64,000 bases of DNA from Scandinavium sp051650185 (GTDB lineage Bacteria; Pseudomonadota; Gammaproteobacteria; Enterobacterales; Enterobacteriaceae): NCBI RefSeq assembly GCF_051650185.1, contig NZ_JBOFIN010000014.1, forward strand, positions 1 through 64,000. Direction: 5' to 3'. Below are positions 28,001 through 36,196 of the stretch, one piece after another. Position 1 is the stretch's first letter. Each line of letters starts with the position of its first letter. The notes under the pieces are model-generated. The model was not told the DNA's origin, ran no database searches, and saw nothing but the letters and a program-made list of their open reading frames with translations. The translations under genes and the position numbers were made by a program.

Positions 28001-28747
28001 ATGTTAAGCATTAAAGATTTGCAGGTTGCGGTAGAAGACAAAGAAATCCTGCGTGGGTTAAGCCTGGACGTTCGTCCGGGTGAAGTGCATGCCATTATGG
28101 GGCCGAACGGTTCCGGGAAAAGCACGCTTTCCGCCACTTTAGCGGGCCGTGAAGATTATGAAGTCACGGGTGGGAGCGTCGAATTTAAAGGTAAAGACCT
28201 GCTCGAACTTGCGCCGGAAGACCGCGCGGGTGAAGGCATCTTTATGGCATTCCAGTATCCGGTGGAAATTCCCGGCGTCAGCAATCAATTCTTCCTGCAA
28301 ACGGCTCTCAATGCCGTGCGCCAGTATCGTGGGCAGCCCACGCTCGACCGCTTTGATTTTCAGGATCTGATGGAAGAGAAAATCAAACTGCTGAAAATGC
28401 CGGAAGACCTGCTGACCCGTTCCGTTAACGTGGGCTTTTCCGGCGGCGAGAAAAAGCGCAACGATATCCTGCAAATGGCGGTGCTGGAGCCGGAACTGTG
28501 CATTCTGGATGAGTCCGATTCAGGGCTGGACATCGACGCCCTGAAAATTGTCTCTGAGGGCGTCAATGCTCTGCGTGACGGCAAACGTTCTTTTATCATC
28601 GTCACGCACTATCAGCGCATTCTCGATTACATCAAACCGGATTATGTCCATGTTCTGTATCAGGGCCGTATTGTGAAATCCGGTGATTTTACGCTGGTGA
28701 AACAACTCGAGGAGCAAGGCTATGGCTGGCTTACCGAACAGCAGTAA
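28001..28747 (+). CDS. sufC: Fe-S assembly ATPase SufC
   Basis: SufC is a soluble ABC-type ATPase that dimerises on SufB and SufD and drives the conformational change for cluster formation. It is 248 residues with Walker A GPNGSGKSTL near residue 34, the atypical signature FSGGEKKRNDILQ near 145 and Walker B CILDESDSGLD. It overlaps sufD by 26 bases. Confidence 0.97.
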   Translation: MLSIKDLQVAVEDKEILRGLSLDVRPGEVHAIMGPNGSGKSTLSATLAGREDYEVTGGSVEFKGKDLLELAPEDRAGEGIFMAFQYPVEIPGVSNQFFLQTALNAVRQYRGQPTLDRFDFQDLMEEKIKLLKMPEDLLTRSVNVGFSGGEKKRNDILQMAVLEPELCILDESDSGLDIDALKIVSEGVNALRDGKRSFIIVTHYQRILDYIKPDYVHVLYQGRIVKSGDFTLVKQLEEQGYGWLTEQQ

Positions 28748-29993
28748 CGCACTGCAACAGTGGCATCATCTGTTCGAGGCTCAGGGCAAGGCGCGCACGC
28801 CGCATGCTGAGCAACACTTGCAACAGATGTTGCGCCTTGGGTTGCCAACGCGTAAGCACGAGAACTGGAAATACACCCCGCTGGACGGGTTGCTGAATAA
28901 CCGGTTTGTCAGCACCGCGTCGACGTTGACGGCTGAGCAGCGTGACGCACTGGCATTGCCTGTCGAAGCGTTGCGGCTGGTCTTTGTTAACGGTCAGTAT
29001 TGCGCTGAACTGAGCGATAAACTGGCTGACAGTGGTTTTCAGATCACGGTTGATAACTATCGAGAAAATTTACCCGCTGCGGTGCAGTCTGAAGTCTTCC
29101 TGCATCTGACGGAAAGCCTCGCGCAGACCGTGACTCACATTAAGGTGGCGCGAAATCAGCGTCCTGAAAAGCCTCTGCTGCTGATGCATATCACCCAGGG
29201 GCTGGACGGCGAGGAGATGAATACTGCGCATTATCGCCATCATCTTGAGCTGGAAACTGGCGCAGAAGCGACGGTCATCGAGCATTTTGTCAGCCTGAAC
29301 GAAACGCGCCACTTCACCGGTTCACGCCTGACCATGCAGGTTGCGGCTGGGGCACATCTGCAACACATCAAACTCGCGTTTGAGAACCCGCAGAGTTACC
29401 ACTTCGCTCACAATGATATTCAGCTAGGCCAGGATGCCAGCGCCCACAGCCACAGCTTCCTGCTGGGCGGCGCGGTGTTACGCCACAACACCAGCACGCA
29501 GCTGAATGGTGAAAACACGACGCTGCGTATCAACAGCCTGGCGATGCCGGTCAAAAGCGAAGTCTGCGACACGCGAACCTGGCTTGAGCATAACAAAGGG
29601 TACTGCAACAGCCGTCAGCTGCATAAAACGATCGTCAACGACAAAGGCCGTGCGGTGTTTAATGGCCTGATTAACGTGGCGCAGCACGCCATCAAAACTG
29701 ACGGGCAGATGACCAACAACAATTTGCTGTTAGGACGCTTGTCGGAAGTGGATACCAAGCCGCAGCTTGAAATCTACGCCGATGACGTTAAGTGCAGCCA
29801 TGGGGCAACCATTGGTCGTATTGATGATGAACAGCTCTTCTATCTGCGTTCACGCGGCATAGACCAGCAGGCTGCGCAGCAGATGATCATTTACGCCTTT
29901 GCCGCGGAACTGACGGAAGCAATCAGCGACGAAGCCATCAGGCATCAGATTCTGGCCCGTATCGGTCAGCGTTTGCCGGGAGGAAGCGAATGA
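28722..29993 (+). CDS. sufD: Fe-S scaffold subunit SufD
   Basis: SufD is the SufB paralogue in SufBC2D and is needed for iron entry. The product is 423 residues, the E. coli length, with the beta-helix region (SHSFLLGGAVLRHNTSTQLNG part) and the conserved C-terminal KCSHGATIGRIDDEQLFYLRSRG region. The ATG lies inside sufC and is preceded by GGAG, so translation of the two is coupled. Confidence 0.96.
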   Translation: MAGLPNSSNALQQWHHLFEAQGKARTPHAEQHLQQMLRLGLPTRKHENWKYTPLDGLLNNRFVSTASTLTAEQRDALALPVEALRLVFVNGQYCAELSDKLADSGFQITVDNYRENLPAAVQSEVFLHLTESLAQTVTHIKVARNQRPEKPLLLMHITQGLDGEEMNTAHYRHHLELETGAEATVIEHFVSLNETRHFTGSRLTMQVAAGAHLQHIKLAFENPQSYHFAHNDIQLGQDASAHSHSFLLGGAVLRHNTSTQLNGENTTLRINSLAMPVKSEVCDTRTWLEHNKGYCNSRQLHKTIVNDKGRAVFNGLINVAQHAIKTDGQMTNNNLLLGRLSEVDTKPQLEIYADDVKCSHGATIGRIDDEQLFYLRSRGIDQQAAQQMIIYAFAAELTEAISDEAIRHQILARIGQRLPGGSE

Positions 29994-31210
29994 CATTTTC
30001 CATTGAGCGAGTCAGGGCTGATTTCCCGGTGCTTTCCCGTGAGGTTAATGGGCAACCGCTGGCGTATCTCGACAGCGCCGCCAGTGCGCAGAAACCCAAT
30101 GCTGTGATTGATGCCGAGGCCGAGTTTTATCGCCACGGTTACGCCGCTGTGCATCGCGGCATTCACACCTTGAGCGCGGAAGCGACCACGCGTATGGAGC
30201 AAGTGCGCCAGCAGGCGGCTACGTTTTTGAATGCTGCGTCGGCGGAAGAGTTAGTTTTCGTGCGTGGCACCACTGAAGGGATCAACCTGGTCGCCAACAG
30301 CTGGGGCAGCAGCAACGTCGGCAAGGGCGATAACATCATCATCAGTCAGATGGAGCACCATGCGAATATCGTGCCCTGGCAGATGCTCTGTGCTCGCGTG
30401 GGAGCAGAGTTGCGTGTTATCCCACTCAATCAGGACGGCACGCTTCAGCTTGATGCGGTGCCTGCGTTGTTTGACGAGAACACCAGACTGCTCGCCATCA
30501 CTCAGGTTTCGAACGTCCTGGGAACCGAAAATCCGGTAAAAGCGCTGGTTTCACTGGCCCATCAGCACGGGGCGAAAGCGTTGATCGATGGTGCACAGGC
30601 GGTGATGCACCATGCGGTGGACGTGCAGGATCTTGATTGCGATTTTTACGTTTTCTCCGGCCATAAACTGTACGGCCCAACCGGCATTGGTGTGCTGTAT
30701 GTGAAAGAGGCGATTTTGCAGGAGATGCCACCGTGGGAAGGGGGCGGCTCAATGATTGCCACCGTCAGCCTGACGGAAGGCACCACCTGGGCGAAAGCGC
30801 CGTGGCGATTCGAAGCAGGCACGCCGAATACGGGGGGGATTATCGCGTTGGGGGCTGCCCTGGAGTATGTCAGCGGTCTTGGGCTGGAGAATATTGCCGA
30901 TTACGAACAAACGTTAATGCACTATGCGATGGCGGAGCTCGCCACCGTGCCGGATATCGTTTTATATGGCCCACAAAATCGTCTGGGGGTAGTCGCGTTT
31001 AATCTGGGCAAACACCATGCGTACGATGTTGGCAGCTTCCTCGATAACTACGGCATCGCTGTGCGCACCGGGCACCACTGCGCCATGCCGCTGATGGCGT
31101 TTTATAACGTGCCAGCCATGTGCCGCGCTTCACTGGCGATGTACAACACGGTTGAAGAGGTGGACCGTCTGGTGGCAGGATTAAAACGTATTCACCGCCT
31201 GCTGGGCTAA
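29990..31210 (+). CDS. sufS: Cysteine desulfurase SufS
   Basis: SufS is a PLP enzyme that removes sulfur from cysteine as a persulfide and passes it to SufE. The 406-residue product has the PLP lysine in FSGHKLYGPTG near residue 226 and the catalytic Cys364 in GHHCAMPL, the same number as in E. coli. It overlaps sufD by four bases. E. coli SufS also has selenocysteine lyase activity. Confidence 0.97.
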   Translation: MTFSIERVRADFPVLSREVNGQPLAYLDSAASAQKPNAVIDAEAEFYRHGYAAVHRGIHTLSAEATTRMEQVRQQAATFLNAASAEELVFVRGTTEGINLVANSWGSSNVGKGDNIIISQMEHHANIVPWQMLCARVGAELRVIPLNQDGTLQLDAVPALFDENTRLLAITQVSNVLGTENPVKALVSLAHQHGAKALIDGAQAVMHHAVDVQDLDCDFYVFSGHKLYGPTGIGVLYVKEAILQEMPPWEGGGSMIATVSLTEGTTWAKAPWRFEAGTPNTGGIIALGAALEYVSGLGLENIADYEQTLMHYAMAELATVPDIVLYGPQNRLGVVAFNLGKHHAYDVGSFLDNYGIAVRTGHHCAMPLMAFYNVPAMCRASLAMYNTVEEVDRLVAGLKRIHRLLG

Positions 31211-31222
31211 CAGGGAGCAAAC

Positions 31223-31639
31223 ATGGCCGACTTGCCGGACAAAGACAAACTGTTGCGCAACTTCGCCCGTTGCGCCAACTGGGAAGAGAAATACCTCTAT
31301 ATTATCGAACTGGGGCAGCGATTAGCGCCGCTCAGCCCGGAGGCGCACACGCCAGACAACATCATTCAGGGCTGTCAGAGTCAGGTCTGGATAGTGATGC
31401 AGCGTAATGAAGAAGGGCGCATTACCTTACAGGGTGATAGCGATGCAGCCATTGTTAAAGGGCTGATTGCTATTGTGTTTATCCTCTATCACCAGATGAC
31501 CGCTCAGGACATTCTGGCGTTTGATGTGCGCCCGTGGTTTGAGCAAATGGCGCTGACTCAACACCTCACGCCCTCGCGTTCGCAGGGGCTCGAAGCCATG
31601 ATCCGTGCAATTCGCACGCAGGCTCTCAGTTTTAGCTAA
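31223..31639 (+). CDS. sufE: Sulfur acceptor protein SufE
   Basis: SufE takes persulfide sulfur from SufS and delivers it to SufB. It is 138 residues with the acceptor Cys51 in GCQSQVW. AGGGAG precedes the ATG. It ends the suf operon; no clear terminator stands between it and ldtE 102 bases on. Confidence 0.96.
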   Translation: MADLPDKDKLLRNFARCANWEEKYLYIIELGQRLAPLSPEAHTPDNIIQGCQSQVWIVMQRNEEGRITLQGDSDAAIVKGLIAIVFILYHQMTAQDILAFDVRPWFEQMALTQHLTPSRSQGLEAMIRAIRTQALSFS

Positions 31640-31741
31640 ACTAAAAGTACAGCTTTCATTCTGTTACGCGAGGTGGGGATGCCGCCTCGCTGGTCGTTCA
31701 GCTTTCTGGCGTCCTGTCAGTGAATAAAAGGGAAACTCAGT

Positions 31742-32746
31742 ATGAAACGCGCGTCTCTTATTACTCTTATGCTGTTGGGTGCTCTTGGCGCGTCTCAGAC
31801 CGCCAGAGCGGTTGAATACACATTGCCGTCCGACGGTAGCCGCCTGGTCGGGCAGAATCAGACTTACACGGTGCAGGAGGGCGATAACAACCTGCAAACT
31901 ATCGCGCGACGGTTTGATACCGCAGCGATGATCATTCTTGAAGCCAACAATACCATTGCCCCCGTACCGAAGCCGGGCACGGAGGTGATCATCCCGTTGC
32001 AGCTGTTGCTGCCTGATGTGCCTCGTGAAGGGATTGTGGTCAATCTGGCGGAGCTGAGGCTCTATTATTTTCCACCTGACGGTAAGAGCGTGCAGGTTTA
32101 CCCGCTGGGCATCGGGCAATTGGGGCTGGAAACACCGGAGATGACGACACGCGTGGGGCAAAAAATCCCTAACCCAACGTGGACGCCAACTGCCGGGATA
32201 CGTCAGCGTTCGCTGGAAAAAGGTGTCACGTTGCCTCCAGTCGTACCCGCAGGGCCGAATAATCCTCTGGGGCGCTTTGCACTGCGTCTTGCGTTCGGGA
32301 ACGGCGAGTATTTGATTCATGGTACCAATGCGCAAAGCAGCGTTGGGCTGCGAGTCAGCTCGGGCTGTATGCGTATGTTTGCCGATGACATCAAAGCGTT
32401 GTTCGCACAAGTCCGTGTCGGGACGCCAGTCAGGGTTATCAATCAGCCCGTGAAGTATTCAGTCGAGCCGAATGGCATGCGCTATATCGAGGTGCATCGT
32501 CCACTCTCACAGAGCGAAATGCAGAACACCCAGACCATGAGCTACACGCTGCCGGTGGGTTACAGCCAATTTGCCAGCGACAAAGGCACGGATAAGAGCA
32601 TGGTGGATAAAGCGATGTATCGTCGGGCAGGGTATCCGGTAGTGGTTTCTCAGGGCGTTACGCCTGCGGCGACAGGAACGACGCCTGTGCTGTCTGTGCA
32701 AAACGGCATGCCAGCGACAGCCAATGAAACGCGGATAACTCAGTAA
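31742..32746 (+). CDS. ldtE: L,D-transpeptidase LdtE (YnhG)
   Basis: LdtE makes 3-3 (mDAP-mDAP) crosslinks in peptidoglycan. The 334-residue protein has a signal peptide ending near TARA, a LysM domain (YTVQEGDNNLQTIARRF, residues 41-90), and a YkuD catalytic domain with HGTNAQSSVG and the nucleophile Cys209 in SSGCMRM. In E. coli related enzymes (ErfK, YbiS, YcfS) attach Lpp to the wall, and lpp is the convergent neighbour here. Confidence 0.93.
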   Translation: MKRASLITLMLLGALGASQTARAVEYTLPSDGSRLVGQNQTYTVQEGDNNLQTIARRFDTAAMIILEANNTIAPVPKPGTEVIIPLQLLLPDVPREGIVVNLAELRLYYFPPDGKSVQVYPLGIGQLGLETPEMTTRVGQKIPNPTWTPTAGIRQRSLEKGVTLPPVVPAGPNNPLGRFALRLAFGNGEYLIHGTNAQSSVGLRVSSGCMRMFADDIKALFAQVRVGTPVRVINQPVKYSVEPNGMRYIEVHRPLSQSEMQNTQTMSYTLPVGYSQFASDKGTDKSMVDKAMYRRAGYPVVVSQGVTPAATGTTPVLSVQNGMPATANETRITQ

Positions 32747-32770
32747 AGCGGAATGAAAAAGAAGGGCAAA

Positions 32771-32803
32771 AAAAATGGCGCACATTGTGCGCCATTTTTA
32801 TTA
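32771..32803. terminator. Bidirectional terminator between ldtE and lpp
   Basis: AAAAATGGCGCA and TGCGCCATTTTT form a perfect 12-base stem around CATTG, with A tracts on one side and T tracts on the other. It can therefore end both convergent genes. Confidence 0.92.
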
Positions 32804-32812
32804 CAGGTACTC

Positions 32813-33049
32813 TTACTTACGGTAAGAGTGAGCCTGGTTGTCCAGACGCTGGTTAGCGCGAGCTGCGTCATCTTTAGCAGCCTGAACGTCAGAACGCATT
32901 GCGTTCACGTCGTTGCTCAGCTGGTCAACTTTAGCGTTCAGAGTCTGAACGTCAGAAGACAGCTGATCGATTTTAGCATTGCTGGAGCAACCAGCCAGCA
33001 GAGTAGAACCCAGGATTACCGCGCCCAGTACCAGTTTAGTACGATTCAT
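32813..33049 (-). CDS. lpp: Major outer-membrane (Braun's) lipoprotein
   Basis: Lpp ties the outer membrane to peptidoglycan and is the most abundant protein of the cell. The 78-residue precursor has a signal peptide with lipobox LAGC (lipidated Cys21), a trimeric coiled-coil of heptads with Ala/Leu/Val cores, and the C-terminal lysine that is joined to the wall. GAGGGTATTAATA before the ATG matches the E. coli leader. Confidence 0.98.
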   Translation of the reverse strand: MNRTKLVLGAVILGSTLLAGCSSNAKIDQLSSDVQTLNAKVDQLSNDVNAMRSDVQAAKDDAARANQRLDNQAHSYRK

Positions 33050-33093
33050 TATTAATACCCTCTAGATTGAGTTAATCTCCATGTAGCGTTACA

Positions 33094-33123
33094 AGTATTA
33101 CACAAAGTTTTTTAGGTTGAGAA
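33094..33123 (-). promoter_or_regulatory. lpp promoter
   Basis: On the minus strand TTCTCA, an 18-base A/T-rich spacer (ACCTAAAAAACTTTGTGT) and AATACT reproduce the strong E. coli lpp promoter almost exactly. The leader down to the ATG (ACGCTACATGGAGATTAACT) is also conserved. Bases 33124-33300 are A/T-rich and show no gene. Confidence 0.85.
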
Positions 33124-33303
33124 TATTTTTTTGATGGGAATACGCTTATTTTTGATCGTTCGCTCAAAGAAGCATCGAACTTAACAATCAGGGGCAAAAA
33201 ACTGTGTGAAAACAGCGCGGTTTCATCGGATTCATCTTAAATAATCAAAACTTAAATAGTGAAATCCGATTTGCTTTTTTATTAAACGTGGCTATTAGGT
33301 GGA

Positions 33304-33330
33304 ATAAAAAAAGCGCCACGAGGGCGCTTT
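33304..33330 (-). terminator. Rho-independent terminator after pykF
   Basis: Read on the minus strand, AAAGCGCC and GGCGCTTT pair around a short loop and run into seven T residues, 30 bases past the pykF stop. Confidence 0.88.
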
Positions 33331-33359
33331 AGCGGATAAATTAATACGACTGGTAATAA

Positions 33360-34772
33360 TTACAGTACGTGAACAGACGCGGTGTTTGTGGTGCCGCTCG
33401 GTACCAGAGCACCGGAAACCATCACTACAACGTCGCCTTTCTGAGCCAGACCGCTCTGCAGAGCCACTTCTTTACCCAGACGGTAGAAATCATCAGTAGA
33501 GGAGATTTCTTTCACCAGCTGCGCGGTAACGCCTTTAGACAGCACCAGCTGACGAGCAGTCAGTTCGTTGGTGGTCAGCGCCAGAATGGTCGCATCCGGG
33601 AAGTATTTACGGATAGCGCGTGCAGATTTACCGCCCTGGGTCGCAACCACGATCAGTGGCGCTTCCAGTTTCTCAGCAGTTTCTACCGCACCGCGGCAGA
33701 CCGCTTCAGTGATACGCAGCTTACGGCTGTCGTTGTTGAAGTCCAGACGGCTGGTCATCACGCGGTCAGTACGCTCACAGATGGTCGCCATGATGGACAC
33801 AGCTTCCAGTGGGTATTTCCCTTTTGCGGATTCGCCAGACAGCATCACGGCATCGGTACCGTCGAGGATGGCGTTCGCCACGTCACCGGCTTCTGCGCGG
33901 GTAGGGCGTGGGTTTTTGATCATGGAATCCAGCATCTGGGTCGCAGTGATAACCACTTTACGAGCGCGGACGCATTTTTCGATGATCATCTTCTGAGCGA
34001 AAATAACTTCTTCAACCGGGATTTCAACGCCCATGTCGCCACGAGCAACCATGATGCCGTCGGATGCTTCGAGGATTTCGTCGAAGTTGTTCAGGCCTTC
34101 CTGGTTTTCAATTTTGGAGATGATCTGGATGTTTTCGCCGCCGTGCGCTTTCAGGTGCTCACGGATTTCCAGCACGTCAGAACGCTTACGGATAAAGGAT
34201 GCCGCGACGAAGTCAACGCCTTGCTCGCAACCGAAAATCAGGTCTTGTTTGTCTTTCTCAGCCAGGGCTGGCAGCGCGATAGACACGCCTGGCAGGTTAA
34301 CGCCTTTGTTTTCGCCGAGATCGCCGTTGTTCAGCACTTTACAGATAACTTGGTTGCCTTCGATGGCGGTGACTTCCATGCCGATCAGGCCGTCATCAAC
34401 CAGAATGGTGTTGCCGACTTTCAGGTCAGTGGTGAAACCTTCGTAGGTCACCGCGACCGTTTCGCTGTTGCCCACCACGGATTTGTCGGTGGTGAACGTA
34501 AAGGTCTGGCCTGCTTTCAGGGAGACGTCATTACCGCCTTCCAGCTTGATGGTACGGATTTCCGGACCTTTGGTATCAAGCAGAATGGCTGCTTTCTTAC
34601 CGGATTTGCTCAGCACGTTGCGCAAGTTCTGGATGCGCTGGCCGTGTTCAGCGTAGTCACCGTGGGAAAAGTTCAGACGCATTACGTTCATGCCGGCGTC
34701 CAGCATTTTGGTCAGCATCTCTTCGGATTCGGTTTTTGGACCGATAGTACAAACGATTTTGGTCTTTTTCAT
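33360..34772 (-). CDS. pykF: Pyruvate kinase I
   Basis: PykF converts PEP and ADP to pyruvate and ATP and is activated by fructose 1,6-bisphosphate. The 470-residue product matches E. coli PykF in length. Landmarks are TKIVCTIGPKTES at the start, the catalytic IISKIENQEGLNNFDEI (active-site Lys near residue 220), the MVARGDMGVEIP substrate loop and the C-terminal FBP-binding SGALVPSGTTNT. A Cra operator lies just after its promoter. Confidence 0.98.
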   Translation of the reverse strand: MKKTKIVCTIGPKTESEEMLTKMLDAGMNVMRLNFSHGDYAEHGQRIQNLRNVLSKSGKKAAILLDTKGPEIRTIKLEGGNDVSLKAGQTFTFTTDKSVVGNSETVAVTYEGFTTDLKVGNTILVDDGLIGMEVTAIEGNQVICKVLNNGDLGENKGVNLPGVSIALPALAEKDKQDLIFGCEQGVDFVAASFIRKRSDVLEIREHLKAHGGENIQIISKIENQEGLNNFDEILEASDGIMVARGDMGVEIPVEEVIFAQKMIIEKCVRARKVVITATQMLDSMIKNPRPTRAEAGDVANAILDGTDAVMLSGESAKGKYPLEAVSIMATICERTDRVMTSRLDFNNDSRKLRITEAVCRGAVETAEKLEAPLIVVATQGGKSARAIRKYFPDATILALTTNELTARQLVLSKGVTAQLVKEISSTDDFYRLGKEVALQSGLAQKGDVVVMVSGALVPSGTTNTASVHVL

Positions 34773-34977
34773 GACAGTCTTAGTCTTTAAGTTGAGAAGG
34801 ATAGGGGAATCTCGATTCGTGGGCGCACTGCCACGAAGTCAAACCGGTATAACGAAAGTTGCGATGCCACGAGTTAAGGATAGGTGACATCAAAAAAGCG
34901 TGCAGAGGAAAGTGAGCCTGGCTGTCAGCTACGAAGGAAGGATGAAGTTTTAAGCTATTTTTTGTGCAGTCCAATGC

Positions 34978-35014
34978 GCTGAAACCATTCAATAAAGAAC
35001 CGGCGCGTATTATA
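34978..35014 (-). promoter_or_regulatory. pykF promoter with Cra operator
   Basis: TATAAT (minus strand, 35009-35014) is a perfect -10 box. GCTGAAACCATTCA (34978-34991) differs at one position from the Cra consensus and falls about 10-23 bases past the expected start of transcription. Cra bound there should repress pykF, opposite to its activation of ppsA. The -35 box is weak. Confidence 0.72.
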
Positions 35015-35145
35015 CGAGGTTACGGGTAAAAAAGAAAATGAAAACGCTGTTTCAGAACAAGACGATAGCGCTTAACAAATTCCCTACGAAATCTTTTGCT
35101 ACCTGTAACAGAATCGCTGCGCGAAAATCTCGCCGAATAGGGCTA

Positions 35146-35166
35146 TTATCAATAATGAATTGATAA
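35146..35166. promoter_or_regulatory. Inverted repeat upstream of fumD
   Basis: TTATCAA and TTGATAA form a perfect dyad with a seven-base spacer (TAATGAA), 25 bases before the fumD start and within its likely promoter. It may be an operator; the protein is unknown. The rest of the 418-base pykF-fumD interval holds the pykF promoter. Confidence 0.4.
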
Positions 35167-35190
35167 TTAATGAGTTAGCAGGAGCAGGGA

Positions 35191-35403
35191 ATGGGCAATC
35201 AACACAGTGATGACACGCTGTATCAGGAAATGTGCCGGGTGGTCGGCAAAGTGGTGCTGGAAATGCGAGACCTCGGGCAGGAGCCCAAACACATTGTGAT
35301 TGCCGGCGTGTTGCGCACCTCACTGGCCAATCAGAAAATCAAACGCAGCGAACTGACCCGAGAGGCCATGGAACGCGTGATCCTCGCGCTGGCAGGGCAA
35401 TAA
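35191..35403 (+). CDS. fumD: Fumarase D family protein (YdhZ)
   Basis: This 70-residue protein matches E. coli FumD (YdhZ), which lies next to pykF and has been reported to have weak fumarase activity. The core DTLYQEMCRVVGKVVLEMRD and EPKHIVIAGVLRT segments are conserved. GGAGCAGGG precedes the ATG. No catalytic motif of class I or II fumarases is present, so the activity rests on the published report. Confidence 0.85.
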   Translation: MGNQHSDDTLYQEMCRVVGKVVLEMRDLGQEPKHIVIAGVLRTSLANQKIKRSELTREAMERVILALAGQ

Positions 35404-35431
35404 CCCGGAGGCCGCCTGATACGCCAGCGAA

Positions 35432-36070
35432 TCAGGCAATCACAAACCTCAGCACTGCTTTGACGGCAATGTCACTGTGATGCGCAACAAGGCCCGGATC
35501 GTCAATCTCCGGTAACGGGCCTTCCAGATACAGGCTGTTGAACGTATAGAAGTTGGACACCTGATAAAAGCTGAAGCTGCTGATTAAACGGTGAACATCG
35601 CGCGCTTCAACGCCTTGCTGGAAGATGCCTTCCTGCTGACCGCGCTGGAGGATGTTCTCCAGAATCGACAACGCACTTTTGTTCAGCGACTTCAGCAAGC
35701 CTGAAGCATTCAGCCACTTTCCACGCTGCATGTTCTCCATGCAAATCACCCGCATATAATCCGCATGACTGGCGTGATAGGCCACGCTCCACTTCACCAG
35801 CTGCACCAGCGCTTCAACGGGCGGCAGATTTTCCAGGCCCAGCTCCTGTTCCGTTTCACGAATACGCGCATAAACATGCTCCAGCACCGCCTGGTAAAGT
35901 TGCTCTTTCGTTTTGAAGTAATAGACCACCATCCTCTTGGTGGTTTGCGCTTCCCCGGCAATTTGCTCCATGCGCGCCCCGGCAAGGCCATGTTCGGCAA
36001 ACACGGCGATAGCCGCAGTAAAAATCTTCTCTTTCAGGCTCTGTGCCTCATCGTGAGCAACAACCGACAT
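35432..36070 (-). CDS. TetR-family transcriptional regulator
   Basis: The 212-residue protein has an N-terminal TetR helix-turn-helix (KIFTAAIAVFAEHGLAGARMEQIA then TTKRMVVYYFKTKEQLYQAV, residues 13-60) and a ligand-binding C-terminal domain. It is divergent from the dehydroshikimate dehydratase operon and probably controls it with a shikimate-pathway or phenolic ligand; that is inference. The ATG at 36070 has GGAG five bases upstream; a GTG two codons earlier lacks a ribosome binding site. Confidence 0.88.
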   Translation of the reverse strand: MSVVAHDEAQSLKEKIFTAAIAVFAEHGLAGARMEQIAGEAQTTKRMVVYYFKTKEQLYQAVLEHVYARIRETEQELGLENLPPVEALVQLVKWSVAYHASHADYMRVICMENMQRGKWLNASGLLKSLNKSALSILENILQRGQQEGIFQQGVEARDVHRLISSFSFYQVSNFYTFNSLYLEGPLPEIDDPGLVAHHSDIAVKAVLRFVIA

Positions 36071-36143
36071 AACCACTCCAGCATTTTAGGAAGAACAAAA
36101 AATACACACTACGATCACAAATTAGCAACTGATGATGGCACGA

Positions 36144-36161
36144 ATGAACCAAATGATTCAT
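36144..36161. promoter_or_regulatory. Candidate TetR operator in the divergent promoter
   Basis: ATGAA and TTCAT face each other across eight bases, extended by imperfect GAAT/ATTC flanks, in the 126-base region between the regulator and quiC. It is the best dyad I see there. Confidence 0.4.
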
Positions 36162-36196
36162 ATTCAGATTCCCCGTGGTTCAGGACAGGTGAAAAC

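Noticed and set aside
33369..34790. A 473-codon open frame on the plus strand opposite pykF
   Set aside because: It is a shadow of a strongly codon-biased gene; composition (His, Phe, Gln rich) is not protein-like.
35765..36196. 144 codons in frame upstream of quiC
   Set aside because: They overlap the opposing TetR gene and its promoter. The QuiC family N terminus and a good ribosome binding site are at 36197.
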